Both the position numbers and the translations under genes were made by a program. This document shows, in pieces, positions 56,535 through 63,527 of a stretch of DNA of 64,000 nt (positions are counted from its first letter, which is position 1; each line of letters starts with the position of its first letter). The notes below the pieces were generated by a model. The model was given only the letters and a program-made list of their open reading frames with translations. It was not told where the DNA came from and did not search any database. The stretch is taken from NCBI RefSeq assembly GCF_005116475.1, contig NZ_SWBO01000006.1, positions 307-64,306 of the forward strand, written 5' to 3'. This stretch comes from Pedobacter cryotolerans (lineage in GTDB: Bacteria > Bacteroidota > Bacteroidia > Sphingobacteriales > Sphingobacteriaceae).

Positions 56535-57599
56535 ATGAAAGCAGAAAAATTATCCTTTAAAGAAGGCGGACTATTGCGAACCAATATAAAATACGGGATT
56601 ATAGGAATTGTTGTTGGTGTAGTTTTAAGTTCTTTTTTTAGCTTAGTTAATCCTAGCGGCTTTCAACTTAAAAATGCTTTACTTAATATACTTTTCAGCT
56701 TTTTTATTACCATTAGTATTGCGAATATTGTAGCGCTAACTCAAAAATATTTTAATACCGCCAAAATTGGTTTTTGGAAGTTTGTATTGCTCTATTACCT
56801 CTGCAACTTAATTGGACTTTTTATAGGTATTGAATTATCTTACTTGATTGTTTCTCTCCTATTCGATTTTAAATACAGCCTTTACAACCACATCAACGAT
56901 TATAAATTTTCTACTTTTATTGCATTGGTAATAGGAACACTGATTTTACTTTATCACTTTCAGCGTGTAAATGCCGAAACTATTTTAAAAGCCAAGGAAA
57001 TGGATTTGGTAAGGTTAAATCAATTAAAAACCGAGGCAGAATTGCAAGCATTGCAGGCTAAAATTAATCCTCATTTTTTATATAATGCACTAAACTCTAT
57101 CATCAGTTTAATACACGAAGATGCCAACAAGGCCGAAGATATGACTTTGAAGCTTTCGAAACTTTTTAGGTATAGCATTAACACATTAGAAGAAAATTTT
57201 TCGAGCATTAATGAGGAATTAGAAATTTTAAACGCCTATTTAGCTATAGAAAAAGTAAGATTTGGCAATAGAATTGAATTTAAAATTGAGGTTGAAGATA
57301 ATTTATTGAGCCATCAAATTCCTAGATTTTTATTGCAACCTTTAGTAGAAAATGCACTTAAGCATGGATTGAAAGATAGTATACAAAACGGAATATTGAG
57401 AGTTGCTATTACGCAAAATGATGATCAAATTGAGATTTACATTCATGATAACGGCCATCCTTTTCCTAAAGAACTTAACGCGGGTTATGGCTTAAAAAGT
57501 ACTTACGATAAGTTAGAACTCCTGTACAAAGGCAACTATAACTTAGCGCTTAATAATAGTCCTGAGAAACACATTAAAATATCAATTCAAAAAATCTAA
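56535..57599 (+). CDS. LytS/YehU-type membrane sensor histidine kinase
   Basis: The 354-residue protein has four membrane segments in the first 140 residues. A short coiled coil leads to the His_kinase domain with phospho-acceptor His in INPHFLYNALNSIISL. The ATPase part has LLQPLVENALKHGL and a GYGLKSTYDKLELLY G-box. The regulator gene starts 5 bp downstream. The signal is unknown. Confidence 0.92.
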   Translation: MKAEKLSFKEGGLLRTNIKYGIIGIVVGVVLSSFFSLVNPSGFQLKNALLNILFSFFITISIANIVALTQKYFNTAKIGFWKFVLLYYLCNLIGLFIGIELSYLIVSLLFDFKYSLYNHINDYKFSTFIALVIGTLILLYHFQRVNAETILKAKEMDLVRLNQLKTEAELQALQAKINPHFLYNALNSIISLIHEDANKAEDMTLKLSKLFRYSINTLEENFSSINEELEILNAYLAIEKVRFGNRIEFKIEVEDNLLSHQIPRFLLQPLVENALKHGLKDSIQNGILRVAITQNDDQIEIYIHDNGHPFPKELNAGYGLKSTYDKLELLYKGNYNLALNNSPEKHIKISIQKI

Positions 57600-57604
57600 T
57601 CACC

Positions 57605-58351
57605 ATGTGGAAAACAATTATAATAGATGATGAACAATTAGCGAGGCAACGAATAAAACGCTTGCTAAAAGAATATGATGAAGTTGATATTGTTGCAGAG
57701 GCAGAAAATGGCCAAGAGGGCTTAACAATAATTGAGCAGCTTAAGCCAGATTTAATTTTTTTAGATATCGAAATGCCAATTTTAAATGGTTTTGAGATGC
57801 TTGCTAAGTTAAATCACCAACCAAAAGTTGTATTTACCACAGCCTATGACCAATATGCCATTAAAGCTTTTGAAGAAGGTTCGATTGATTATTTGTTAAA
57901 ACCTATTGAGCTTGATCGCCTTGATAAAACTATAAAAAAGCTAAAGCAAACTAATTTAACTACAACAAATCAAGTACCTTTAGAAGAACTGATCCGACAA
58001 ATTAACGGCAAAAAATCTATCAAAACCTTGACGGTAAAAATAGGCGAAAAGATTTTATTAATTAAACTGAGTGATATTGTACACATACAAGCAGAAGATA
58101 AATATGTTTTTTTACACACAGTGGATGGCAAAAAACACTTAACAGACTTTACTTTATCAACCCTAGAAGATAAACTCCCAGAAGAATTTTTAAGAATTCA
58201 CCGAGGCGATATTATCAATACAGATTACATCAAAGAAATTAGAAAGGGATTTAACGGTGCATTGATATTTGTGCTCAATAACACTTCTGAGAGCAGAGTT
58301 ACATCAAGCCGTTCTAATAGCGAGGCGTTAAGGATTAGGTTTGATATTTAG
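57605..58351 (+). CDS. LytTR-family response regulator
   Basis: The 248-residue protein has a receiver domain (TIIIDDEQLARQRIK; Asp in LIFLDIEMPILNGFE near 56; Lys in YLLKPIELDRL) and a C-terminal LytTR domain (KILLIKLSDIVHIQAEDKYV, then FLRIHRGDIINTDYIKEI). It is cotranscribed with the preceding kinase. Its DNA site may be the 21-bp-spaced repeats at 55743-55775 and perhaps those at 3957-3987. Confidence 0.92.
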   Translation: MWKTIIIDDEQLARQRIKRLLKEYDEVDIVAEAENGQEGLTIIEQLKPDLIFLDIEMPILNGFEMLAKLNHQPKVVFTTAYDQYAIKAFEEGSIDYLLKPIELDRLDKTIKKLKQTNLTTTNQVPLEELIRQINGKKSIKTLTVKIGEKILLIKLSDIVHIQAEDKYVFLHTVDGKKHLTDFTLSTLEDKLPEEFLRIHRGDIINTDYIKEIRKGFNGALIFVLNNTSESRVTSSRSNSEALRIRFDI

Positions 58352-58403
58352 CGAAGTTTTTGATCATTCTAACAAAAAATTATTAAGAATAATCAAAACA
58401 CAT

Positions 58404-59057
58404 CTACTTCAAATAAGGCTCCATAATTTTTTGCCAAATTGCATAGCCTTTTGCATTCATGTGTAAATTGTCCGAAAGAAAGATATCTTTCATAATTGTA
58501 CCATCCGCATTAAACATAGCATTATAGGTATTGATAAATGTAGTACGTTTAATTGTGCTTAGCATATCTTTAATCTTAGCATTAGCTTCAATCATCATGG
58601 GTAAATATTTTTCTCTTGAAGGACTTGGCTTAATTGAAATGTAGGCAATAGGAACCTTCGGGTATTTAAATCTGATGGTATCAATTAATTTTTTAGCTCT
58701 TGCAACCACCATATCAGGCGTGGTTCCTTCCGCCATGAAATCGTTTTCACCACAATAAATAACAACCTGTTTTGGATGGTATGGATAAACGATATCGCCA
58801 ACATAATTAATTACGTTTAGTAAAGATGAACCGCCGAAACCTCGGTTAACAATGGTATGTTTTGGAAAGTAATTTTGTACATCTTTCCAATTGGTAAATG
58901 TAGAACTTCCAATTAATAAAACTGCATTTTTTGGAGGAAACGCTAAGCTATCTTGTTTTTTAAACTGCTGAATATCATTATAAAAAGGAGCTTGCGTTTG
59001 AGCTTGTGCAGCGGAAAATAAAAATAAGAATAGGGCTAATAATTTAATTGTCTTCAT
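58404..59057 (-). CDS. Exported SGNH/GDSL-family hydrolase
   Basis: The 217-residue protein has a signal peptide (MKTIKLLALFLFLFSAAQAQ) and the four SGNH blocks: LIGSSTF (Ser nucleophile), NRGFGGSSLL (Gly), YCGENDFM (Asn), and SDNLHMNAKGY (Asp and His near the end). These esterases remove acyl or acetyl groups from lipids or carbohydrates; the substrate is unknown. The stop is near the stop of the convergent regulator gene. Confidence 0.92.
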   Translation of the reverse strand: MKTIKLLALFLFLFSAAQAQTQAPFYNDIQQFKKQDSLAFPPKNAVLLIGSSTFTNWKDVQNYFPKHTIVNRGFGGSSLLNVINYVGDIVYPYHPKQVVIYCGENDFMAEGTTPDMVVARAKKLIDTIRFKYPKVPIAYISIKPSPSREKYLPMMIEANAKIKDMLSTIKRTTFINTYNAMFNADGTIMKDIFLSDNLHMNAKGYAIWQKIMEPYLK

Positions 59058-59132
59058 ATAAATTTAAAGGTATCAAAAAACCTTTAAAAACAAGAAAGCC
59101 TTACCGGACATGGTAAGGCTTGTTCTTGCATT

Positions 59133-59232
59133 GGCTCGCTCTGCTGGGCTTCCCGAAAAGTCGGGATGATACTCCCCAGAGACCCTCTGATTAATCCCGC
59201 ACGTGCGTGACACTAACCAGCTGAGCCAGAAT
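59133..59232 (-). pseudogene. Chimeric tRNA-Asn remnant A
   Basis: The 3' acceptor, the stems and the D-arm of tRNA-Asn are recognisable, but both loops are replaced. The T-loop carries CCCGAAAAGTCGGG and the anticodon arm a mutated GC-rich palindrome; the GTT anticodon is gone. The 5' acceptor strand is also changed, so it cannot act as tRNA. Confidence 0.75.
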
Positions 59233-59493
59233 CCCAGTAAATTGACCACCCTCAATTAGCTTTTCTATCAATTTTCTACTTTTTTGTTTTTTAACAAACT
59301 TTTCTATTTTTAGTGCGTCCGCCTCTACATGCCCACAGGCATAAACTACCCGTAATATCCAAGGACGATGTTTTGAAGTATAGGTTGTCATTAAGCTGTT
59401 GTTATGCTCATGCAGCCGCCTTTGGGGATCATTTGTGTAACCCACATAATATTTATCAGAAGATTTAGAATAAAGAATATACAGATAGAACAT
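59191..59493 (-). CDS. GIY-YIG nuclease-domain protein, copy 2
   Basis: The 100-residue protein is a single GIY-YIG domain: MFYLYILYSKSSDKYYVGYT (Tyr-Val-Gly for the second motif), then PQRRLHEHN and, near the middle, an Ala-Leu-Lys-Ile-Glu segment with the catalytic Glu region. Its last residues LAQLVSVTHVRD are encoded by tRNA-Asn-derived DNA, and the TAA stop comes from the tRNA anticodon-loop bases. It starts at the ATG at 59493; the longer frame upstream reads through the tRNA remnant and is not used. It is nearly identical to the other copy but its terminal palindrome is mutated. Confidence 0.8.
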   Translation of the reverse strand: MFYLYILYSKSSDKYYVGYTNDPQRRLHEHNNSLMTTYTSKHRPWILRVVYACGHVEADALKIEKFVKKQKSRKLIEKLIEGGQFTGILAQLVSVTHVRD

Positions 59494-59513
59494 AAAAACC
59501 TCTAGAAACAAGA

Positions 59514-59539
59514 AAGCCTTACCGGACATGGTAAGGCTT
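59514..59539 (-). terminator. Duplicated tRNA-Asn terminator (copy B)
   Basis: AAGCCTTACC/GGTAAGGCTT hairpin, identical to the one after the intact tRNA at 59932-59957. A third copy is at 59096-59121. Confidence 0.75.
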
Positions 59540-59550
59540 GTTCTTGCATT

Positions 59551-59650
59551 GGCTCCCTCTGCTGGGCTTCCCGAAAAGTCGGGATGATACTCCCCAGCGA
59601 CCCTCTGATTAATCCCGCACGTGCGGGACTCTAACCAGCTGAGCCAGAAT
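59551..59650 (-). pseudogene. Chimeric tRNA-Asn remnant B
   Basis: It has the same layout as remnant A, 418 bp away. The anticodon arm holds the clean palindrome TCCCGCACGTGCGGGA in place of CATCTGACTG, and the T-loop holds the CCCGAAAAGTCGGG insert. The D-arm (GCTCAGCTGGTTAGAG) is unchanged. Confidence 0.78.
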
Positions 59651-59911
59651 CCCAGTAAATTGACCACCCTCAATTAGCTTTTCTATCAATTTTCTACTTT
59701 TTTGTTTTTTAACAAACTTTTCTATTTTTAGTGCGTCCGCCTCTACATGCCCACAGGCATAAACTACTCGTAATATCCAAGGACGATGTTTTGAAGTATA
59801 GGTTGTCATTAAGCTGTTGTTATGCTCATGCAGCCGCCTTTGGGGATCATTTGTGTAACCCACGTAATATTTATCAGAAGATTTAGAATAAAGAATATAC
59901 AGGTAAAACAT
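59609..59911 (-). CDS. GIY-YIG nuclease-domain protein, copy 1
   Basis: The 100-residue protein has the same GIY-YIG domain as copy 2, with the two Tyr-containing motifs at the start, the HEHNNSLM segment and DALKIEKFVKKQKSRKLIEK. GIY-YIG domains cut DNA and occur in homing and repair nucleases; solo small versions of this type often lie beside tRNA or rRNA genes in Bacteroidetes. The C-terminus LAQLVRVPHVRD is encoded by the tRNA D-arm and by the palindrome that replaces the anticodon arm. The ATG at 59911 is used; the longer frame starts in the terminator. Confidence 0.82.
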   Translation of the reverse strand: MFYLYILYSKSSDKYYVGYTNDPQRRLHEHNNSLMTTYTSKHRPWILRVVYACGHVEADALKIEKFVKKQKSRKLIEKLIEGGQFTGILAQLVRVPHVRD

Positions 59912-59931
59912 AAAATGCTTTAAAAACAAGA

Positions 59932-59957
59932 AAGCCTTACCGGACATGGTAAGGCTT
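59932..59957 (-). terminator. Terminator of tRNA-Asn
   Basis: Perfect arms AAGCCTTACC and GGTAAGGCTT with a 6-base loop, followed by T-rich sequence on the minus strand, 11 bp after the tRNA. Confidence 0.85.
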
Positions 59958-59967
59958 GTTCTTGCAT

Positions 59968-60044
59968 TGGCTCCCTCTGCTGGGCTCGAACCAGCGACCC
60001 TCTGATTAACAGTCAGATGCTCTAACCAGCTGAGCTAAGAAGGA
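59968..60044 (-). tRNA. tRNA-Asn (anticodon GTT), intact copy with encoded CCA
   Basis: The cloverleaf is complete: acceptor TCCTTCT/AGAGGGA (one G-T pair), D-arm GCTCAGCTGGTTAGAGC, anticodon stem TCTGA/TCAGA with loop CTGTTAA (anticodon GTT), and T-arm GCTGG-TTCGAGC-CCAGC. The discriminator G is followed by an encoded CCA. It is the only intact tRNA-Asn among the copies here. Confidence 0.93.
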
Positions 60045-60487
60045 GTGTTTATATTTTCAATTTTTTTAGTCAAAATCCTTTGACAGTTATCTTTCCAGCC
60101 GACCCTCTGATTAATCCCGTAGCTACGGGACTCTAACCAGCTGAGCTAAGAAGGAGTGTTTATATTTTCAATTTTTTTAGTCAAAATCCTTTGACAGTTA
60201 TCTTTCCAGCCGACCTTCTGATTAATCCTGTAGCTACGGGACTCTAACCAGCTGAGCTAAGAAGGAGTGTTTATATTTTCAATTTTTTTAGTCAAAATCC
60301 TTTGACAGTTATCTTTCCAGCAGACCCTCTGATTAATCCCGTACCTACGGGACTCTAACCAGCTGAGCTAAGAAGGAGTGTTTATATTTTCAATTTTTTT
60401 AGTCAAAATCCTTTGACAGTTATCTTTCCAGCAACCCTCTGTTTAATCCCGTACCTACGGGACTCTAACCAGCTGAGCTAAGAAGGA
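60045..60487 (-). repeat. Four tandem units of a tRNA-Asn 5' half with promoter-like leader
   Basis: The motif AAGGAGT recurs at 60040, 60151, 60262, 60372 and 60482, giving periods of 111, 111, 110 and 110 bp. Each unit on the minus strand has the tRNA 5' acceptor strand and D-arm, an anticodon arm replaced by a palindrome (CCCGTAGCTACGGG or CCCGTAGGTACGGG), the start of the T-arm (GCTGG), and then a constant leader. The leader includes TTTTGAC, 7 A and TATAAAC, promoter-like, directly before the next 5' end. The intact tRNA lies at the downstream end of the array. Confidence 0.85.
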
Positions 60488-60631
60488 GTACTGGTTATTC
60501 CGAAAACGCCTTTAGATGATATGTTTTAAACATAAACCCTTGTTCGTTTTGGGAATGCAATATTAGGGCTTTTAAATTATTTATGCAATATTTGTAGCAA
60601 AATATTTTAAAAAAAATTCAACTTATTTCAT

Positions 60632-61552
60632 ATGAGCCTGATAATCATAGGTACTGTAGCATTCGATGCTATCGAAACTCCCTTCGGAAAAACCGATAAA
60701 ATAGTAGGTGGAGCCGCAACTTACGCTAGTTTAGCTGCATCTTACTTCTATAATCACACAAAAATTGTGGCAGTTGTTGGCGATGATTTCGGAAAAGACA
60801 ACATCGCTTTGCTAGAAAAACATGGTGTAGACACCGAAGGTTTACAAATTAAAGAAGGCGAAAAATCATTTTTTTGGAGCGGAAAATACCACAACGACAT
60901 GAATAGTCGCGATACTTTGGTTACAGAATTAAATGTATTAGAGCATTTCGACCCAATTATACCAGAAAGCTACCAAGATTGTGAATATTTAATGCTGGGC
61001 AACCTTACCCCTCAAATTCAGCGTACGGTTATTGAGCGACTTAAAAACCGCCCAAAATTAATCGTTTTAGATACCATGAATTTTTGGATGGACATTATGA
61101 TGGATGATTTATTAGAAACCATCAAATTAGTAGATGTTTTAACCATCAACGATTCTGAAGCTCGCCAATTATCTGGAGAATACTCTTTAGTTAAAGCGGC
61201 TAAAAAAATCTTAACCATGGGCCCAAAATATTTAATCATTAAAAAAGGCGAGCACGGTGCGTTATTGTTCCACGAAGATAAAATTTTCTCTGCCCCTGCC
61301 CTTCCATTAGCCGATGTTTTTGATCCAACTGGCGCTGGTGACACGTTTGCAGGTGGTTTTATTGGTTACTTGGCCCAAGTTGGCACAGTTAACTTTAACA
61401 ACATGAAAAACGCTTTAATTTACGGCTCGGCTTTGGCATCGTTCTGCGTAGAAAAATTTGGCACCGAACGTTTGTTAGAATTAGATAAAGAAGCGATTGC
61501 CGCTCGTTTACAACAATTTGTAAGTTTAAGCAGTTTCGAGATTAAGCAATAA
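60632..61552 (+). CDS. PfkB-family sugar kinase
   Basis: The 306-residue kinase has the two PfkB signatures: GGAATYASLAASYFYNH near 26-42 (substrate side) and DPTGAGDTFAGGFIGYL near 231-247, which contains the catalytic Asp and anion hole. It has also NDSEARQLSG near 183. The family phosphorylates sugars or nucleosides; the substrate cannot be fixed. It lies alone on the plus strand after the tRNA array. Confidence 0.92.
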   Translation: MSLIIIGTVAFDAIETPFGKTDKIVGGAATYASLAASYFYNHTKIVAVVGDDFGKDNIALLEKHGVDTEGLQIKEGEKSFFWSGKYHNDMNSRDTLVTELNVLEHFDPIIPESYQDCEYLMLGNLTPQIQRTVIERLKNRPKLIVLDTMNFWMDIMMDDLLETIKLVDVLTINDSEARQLSGEYSLVKAAKKILTMGPKYLIIKKGEHGALLFHEDKIFSAPALPLADVFDPTGAGDTFAGGFIGYLAQVGTVNFNNMKNALIYGSALASFCVEKFGTERLLELDKEAIAARLQQFVSLSSFEIKQ

Positions 61553-61590
61553 TAATTTAGAAGCGCAATTGTAGTGCTACTATATTAAGA

Positions 61591-61636
61591 TAGTCCCGTT
61601 TTCCGCTGTACCTACGGTGCCGCTGCAACCGGGGCT
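61591..61636. repeat. TAGCCCCG-type REP element
   Basis: On the minus strand it begins TAGCCCCGGTTGCAGCGG and ends in CGGAAAACGGGACTA. The start resembles the repeats at 22627, 40767 and 49235. The flanks from 61553 to 61815 hold no gene. Confidence 0.6.
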
Positions 61637-61815
61637 ATTTTTGTTACACCTTTGCAAGTAACAAACACAGCATAGTGCAAATGGTTAGATCATCAACAGC
61701 AGACTTATAAATTATAAATTTGTGTTCTGTGTACCACAGACCATGGCTTGGTCATGCGCTATAAAAAATCATTTTAAATTTTTATAGACTAGCTATCAAC
61801 TATATGTCTATGTGG

Positions 61816-62061
61816 TTAACTTATAGCTCCCTGCAAAACACCAACTTTTTCAAACTTCTCAAAAACAGTTTCCGTGTGTGGTGCATCAGCGAGTTCATCC
61901 GTTAAATCTTGCCCAGCCCAATGCTCGTAGTGTTTACCATTTTTCCAAAGCCTACTTTCACTTACATCATAAATAAAACCTTTAAGCGCTACCCAAATTT
62001 GTGGTTTATCTTGCCCATTTCGTAAAGCTAGCTGTTGTTTGGTGTAAACTGGCAATTCCAT
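61816..62061 (-). CDS. Cytochrome b5-like heme-binding domain protein
   Basis: The 81-residue protein resembles the cytochrome b5 fold: WVALKGFIYDVSESRLWKNG, then the heme-ligand region GKHYEHWAGQDLTDELADAP with His and a second His in PHTETVFEKF. It has no signal peptide or membrane segment. It overlaps the lycopene cyclase gene by one base, so both are coupled. It could be an electron donor to an envelope or carotenoid enzyme, which is an inference. Confidence 0.85.
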   Translation of the reverse strand: MELPVYTKQQLALRNGQDKPQIWVALKGFIYDVSESRLWKNGKHYEHWAGQDLTDELADAPHTETVFEKFEKVGVLQGAIS

Positions 62062-62738
62062 TATTTGGCAAATTTTCGGTTTAGCACTTCCATAAAATAA
62101 ACCCCAAGTAACAAAGTTCCCATCATCAAAAAATAATTTTCGAATGGGATATTTGCTAAACTAAAATCTAAAGTTTCCTTAGCATCATAGGTTATAATCG
62201 GGAAGTTACAAATTACGCCATAACAAACAAAAAATGGAATTAATGCAAAAGTATAACCCCTATAGAATTTATACATAAATCTAATAGTATTGATGTATTC
62301 TACGCCAATCAACAACATCATCAAAAATGCAAATGTAATTAGCGGGTACCATTTGGTATAAGCAAAAAACAACATGGCTATGCAAATACCCATCATAGCA
62401 TGACTTACCGCTAGCGCATATTTCTGTAAATCGTTTTTTGGAAATCTCGCATTTAAGAATTTATAAATTCCTAATCCAGCAAAGCTGAAAGTAAGTAAGA
62501 ATAAATACGCTTCTAATGGCAACCCTCTATAATCAGCACCAATAATGTAGGCTGGATTAAAATTCCAAGTTTTTACGCCAGTTAAAAAAACTGCAACTTC
62601 AGAAAACACCAGCATCACCAATAGAGATGAAATTAGCATTGCTTTTAAATTGCTCAGAACCTTTGCTTTTCGATCTAAAGCTAATAATAAGGGTACAACG
62701 AATAAAAATAAATCGAGATATAAAAAAGTGTTATTCAT
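62061..62738 (-). CDS. Lycopene cyclase-domain membrane protein
   Basis: The 225-residue protein has about seven membrane segments and looks like the fused CrtYc/CrtYd type of lycopene cyclase: WNFNPAYIIGADYRGLPLEAY in the first half and IPFENYFLMMGTLLLGVY in the second. These enzymes close the ends of lycopene to beta-carotene in the membrane. The acidic residue in the usual PxE(E) motif is present (PLEA, PFEN). No other carotenoid gene is in the window. Confidence 0.85.
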   Translation of the reverse strand: MNNTFLYLDLFLFVVPLLLALDRKAKVLSNLKAMLISSLLVMLVFSEVAVFLTGVKTWNFNPAYIIGADYRGLPLEAYLFLLTFSFAGLGIYKFLNARFPKNDLQKYALAVSHAMMGICIAMLFFAYTKWYPLITFAFLMMLLIGVEYINTIRFMYKFYRGYTFALIPFFVCYGVICNFPIITYDAKETLDFSLANIPFENYFLMMGTLLLGVYFMEVLNRKFAK

Positions 62739-62791
62739 TTATTTAAAATTTGTCAAAAGTATGGTTTTGATGGCGCAAATCAACAACAAAA

Positions 62792-62818
62792 AAACCCCTC
62801 GAAAAAATCGAAGGGTTT
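62792..62818 (-). terminator. Terminator of the ECF sigma gene
   Basis: Arms AAACCCCTCGA and TCGAAGGGTTT (one G-T pair) with a short A-loop, followed by T7 on the minus strand, 27 bp after the sigma stop. It separates sigma and cyclase transcripts. Confidence 0.85.
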
Positions 62819-62845
62819 ACATAGATATATGTTGAGTATTGAATT

Positions 62846-63373
62846 TTAAGACTCGGTAGATGTAAGGTCTTTAGCGTATGTTCTTAAATATTTTTTCAAA
62901 ATACCACGTGCAACATGAATACGGGTTTTAACTGTTCCTATCGGGATATTTAGTTCTTCAGCAATTTCGTGATATTTAAAACCTTCGAAATATTTGATAA
63001 AAGGCACATAATATTCTGGTTGCAAAGTAGCTAAGGCTTTATGAATATCTCCCATTACAAACTTACTTTCTACTTCATTTCTGGTAGCAGAATAATGTAA
63101 ATTAGCTGATGATATGTCTTCGCTTTGCGTAATTAGCGTATTTGTTTTAACCATACGGCGATAATTATTGATAAACGTATTACGCATAATGGTAAATAAC
63201 CAACCTTTTAAGTTTGTACCTTCTTTAAACTTGCTGTAATAAGTAACCGCTTTAAGCATGGTATCTTGTACCAAATCATTAGCATCTTCAACATCTTTAG
63301 TAAAATTTAAAGCGAATGACTGTAATGAGCCAGAATAATCATGCAATTGGTGGTTAAATTGAAGCTGTGTCAT
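62846..63373 (-). CDS. ECF RNA polymerase sigma factor
   Basis: The 175-residue protein has region 2 (VEDANDLVQDTMLKAVTYYSK, then NLKGWLFTIMRNTFINNYRR) and region 4 (YHEIAEELNIPIGTVKTRIH). This is a standard ECF factor. In Bacteroidetes, similar factors often neighbour carotenoid genes and control them; here the lycopene cyclase gene is next downstream. The link is an inference, since a terminator lies between. Confidence 0.92.
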   Translation of the reverse strand: MTQLQFNHQLHDYSGSLQSFALNFTKDVEDANDLVQDTMLKAVTYYSKFKEGTNLKGWLFTIMRNTFINNYRRMVKTNTLITQSEDISSANLHYSATRNEVESKFVMGDIHKALATLQPEYYVPFIKYFEGFKYHEIAEELNIPIGTVKTRIHVARGILKKYLRTYAKDLTSTES

Positions 63374-63527
63374 AATTTTTAGTTTAAGTTTTAAAAAGGA
63401 ACAGCGCTATTAATGGTTCAAGCAAAAGTTCGTTTATTTGTTACAACACATACAACTATGATACCAAAAAGTAAATTGAATTTTATTTAAAAGAAAAATC
63501 TTAGCTTATTAAGCAAAAAAGGCATTG

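Larger units (their letters stand above)
59091..59926 (-). repeat. Tandem 418-bp duplication carrying a GIY-YIG gene and tRNA-Asn pieces
   Basis: The junction CAAGAAAGCC occurs at 59091, 59509 and 59927, so two 418-bp units are followed by a third, shorter copy that contains the intact tRNA-Asn. Each full unit holds, on the minus strand, a chimeric tRNA-Asn, a terminator (AAGCCTTACC/GGTAAGGCTT) and a GIY-YIG gene. The units are nearly identical. Confidence 0.85.

Noticed and set aside
59073..59255. 60-residue minus-strand open frame and the longer N-terminal extensions of the GIY-YIG frames
   Set aside because: They read through tRNA remnants and terminators; only the part from MFYLYILYSK on is a protein domain.
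60045..60487. Possible CRISPR array
   Set aside because: Units are contiguous 110-111-bp tandem copies of tRNA-Asn 5' halves with no variable spacers and no cas genes.
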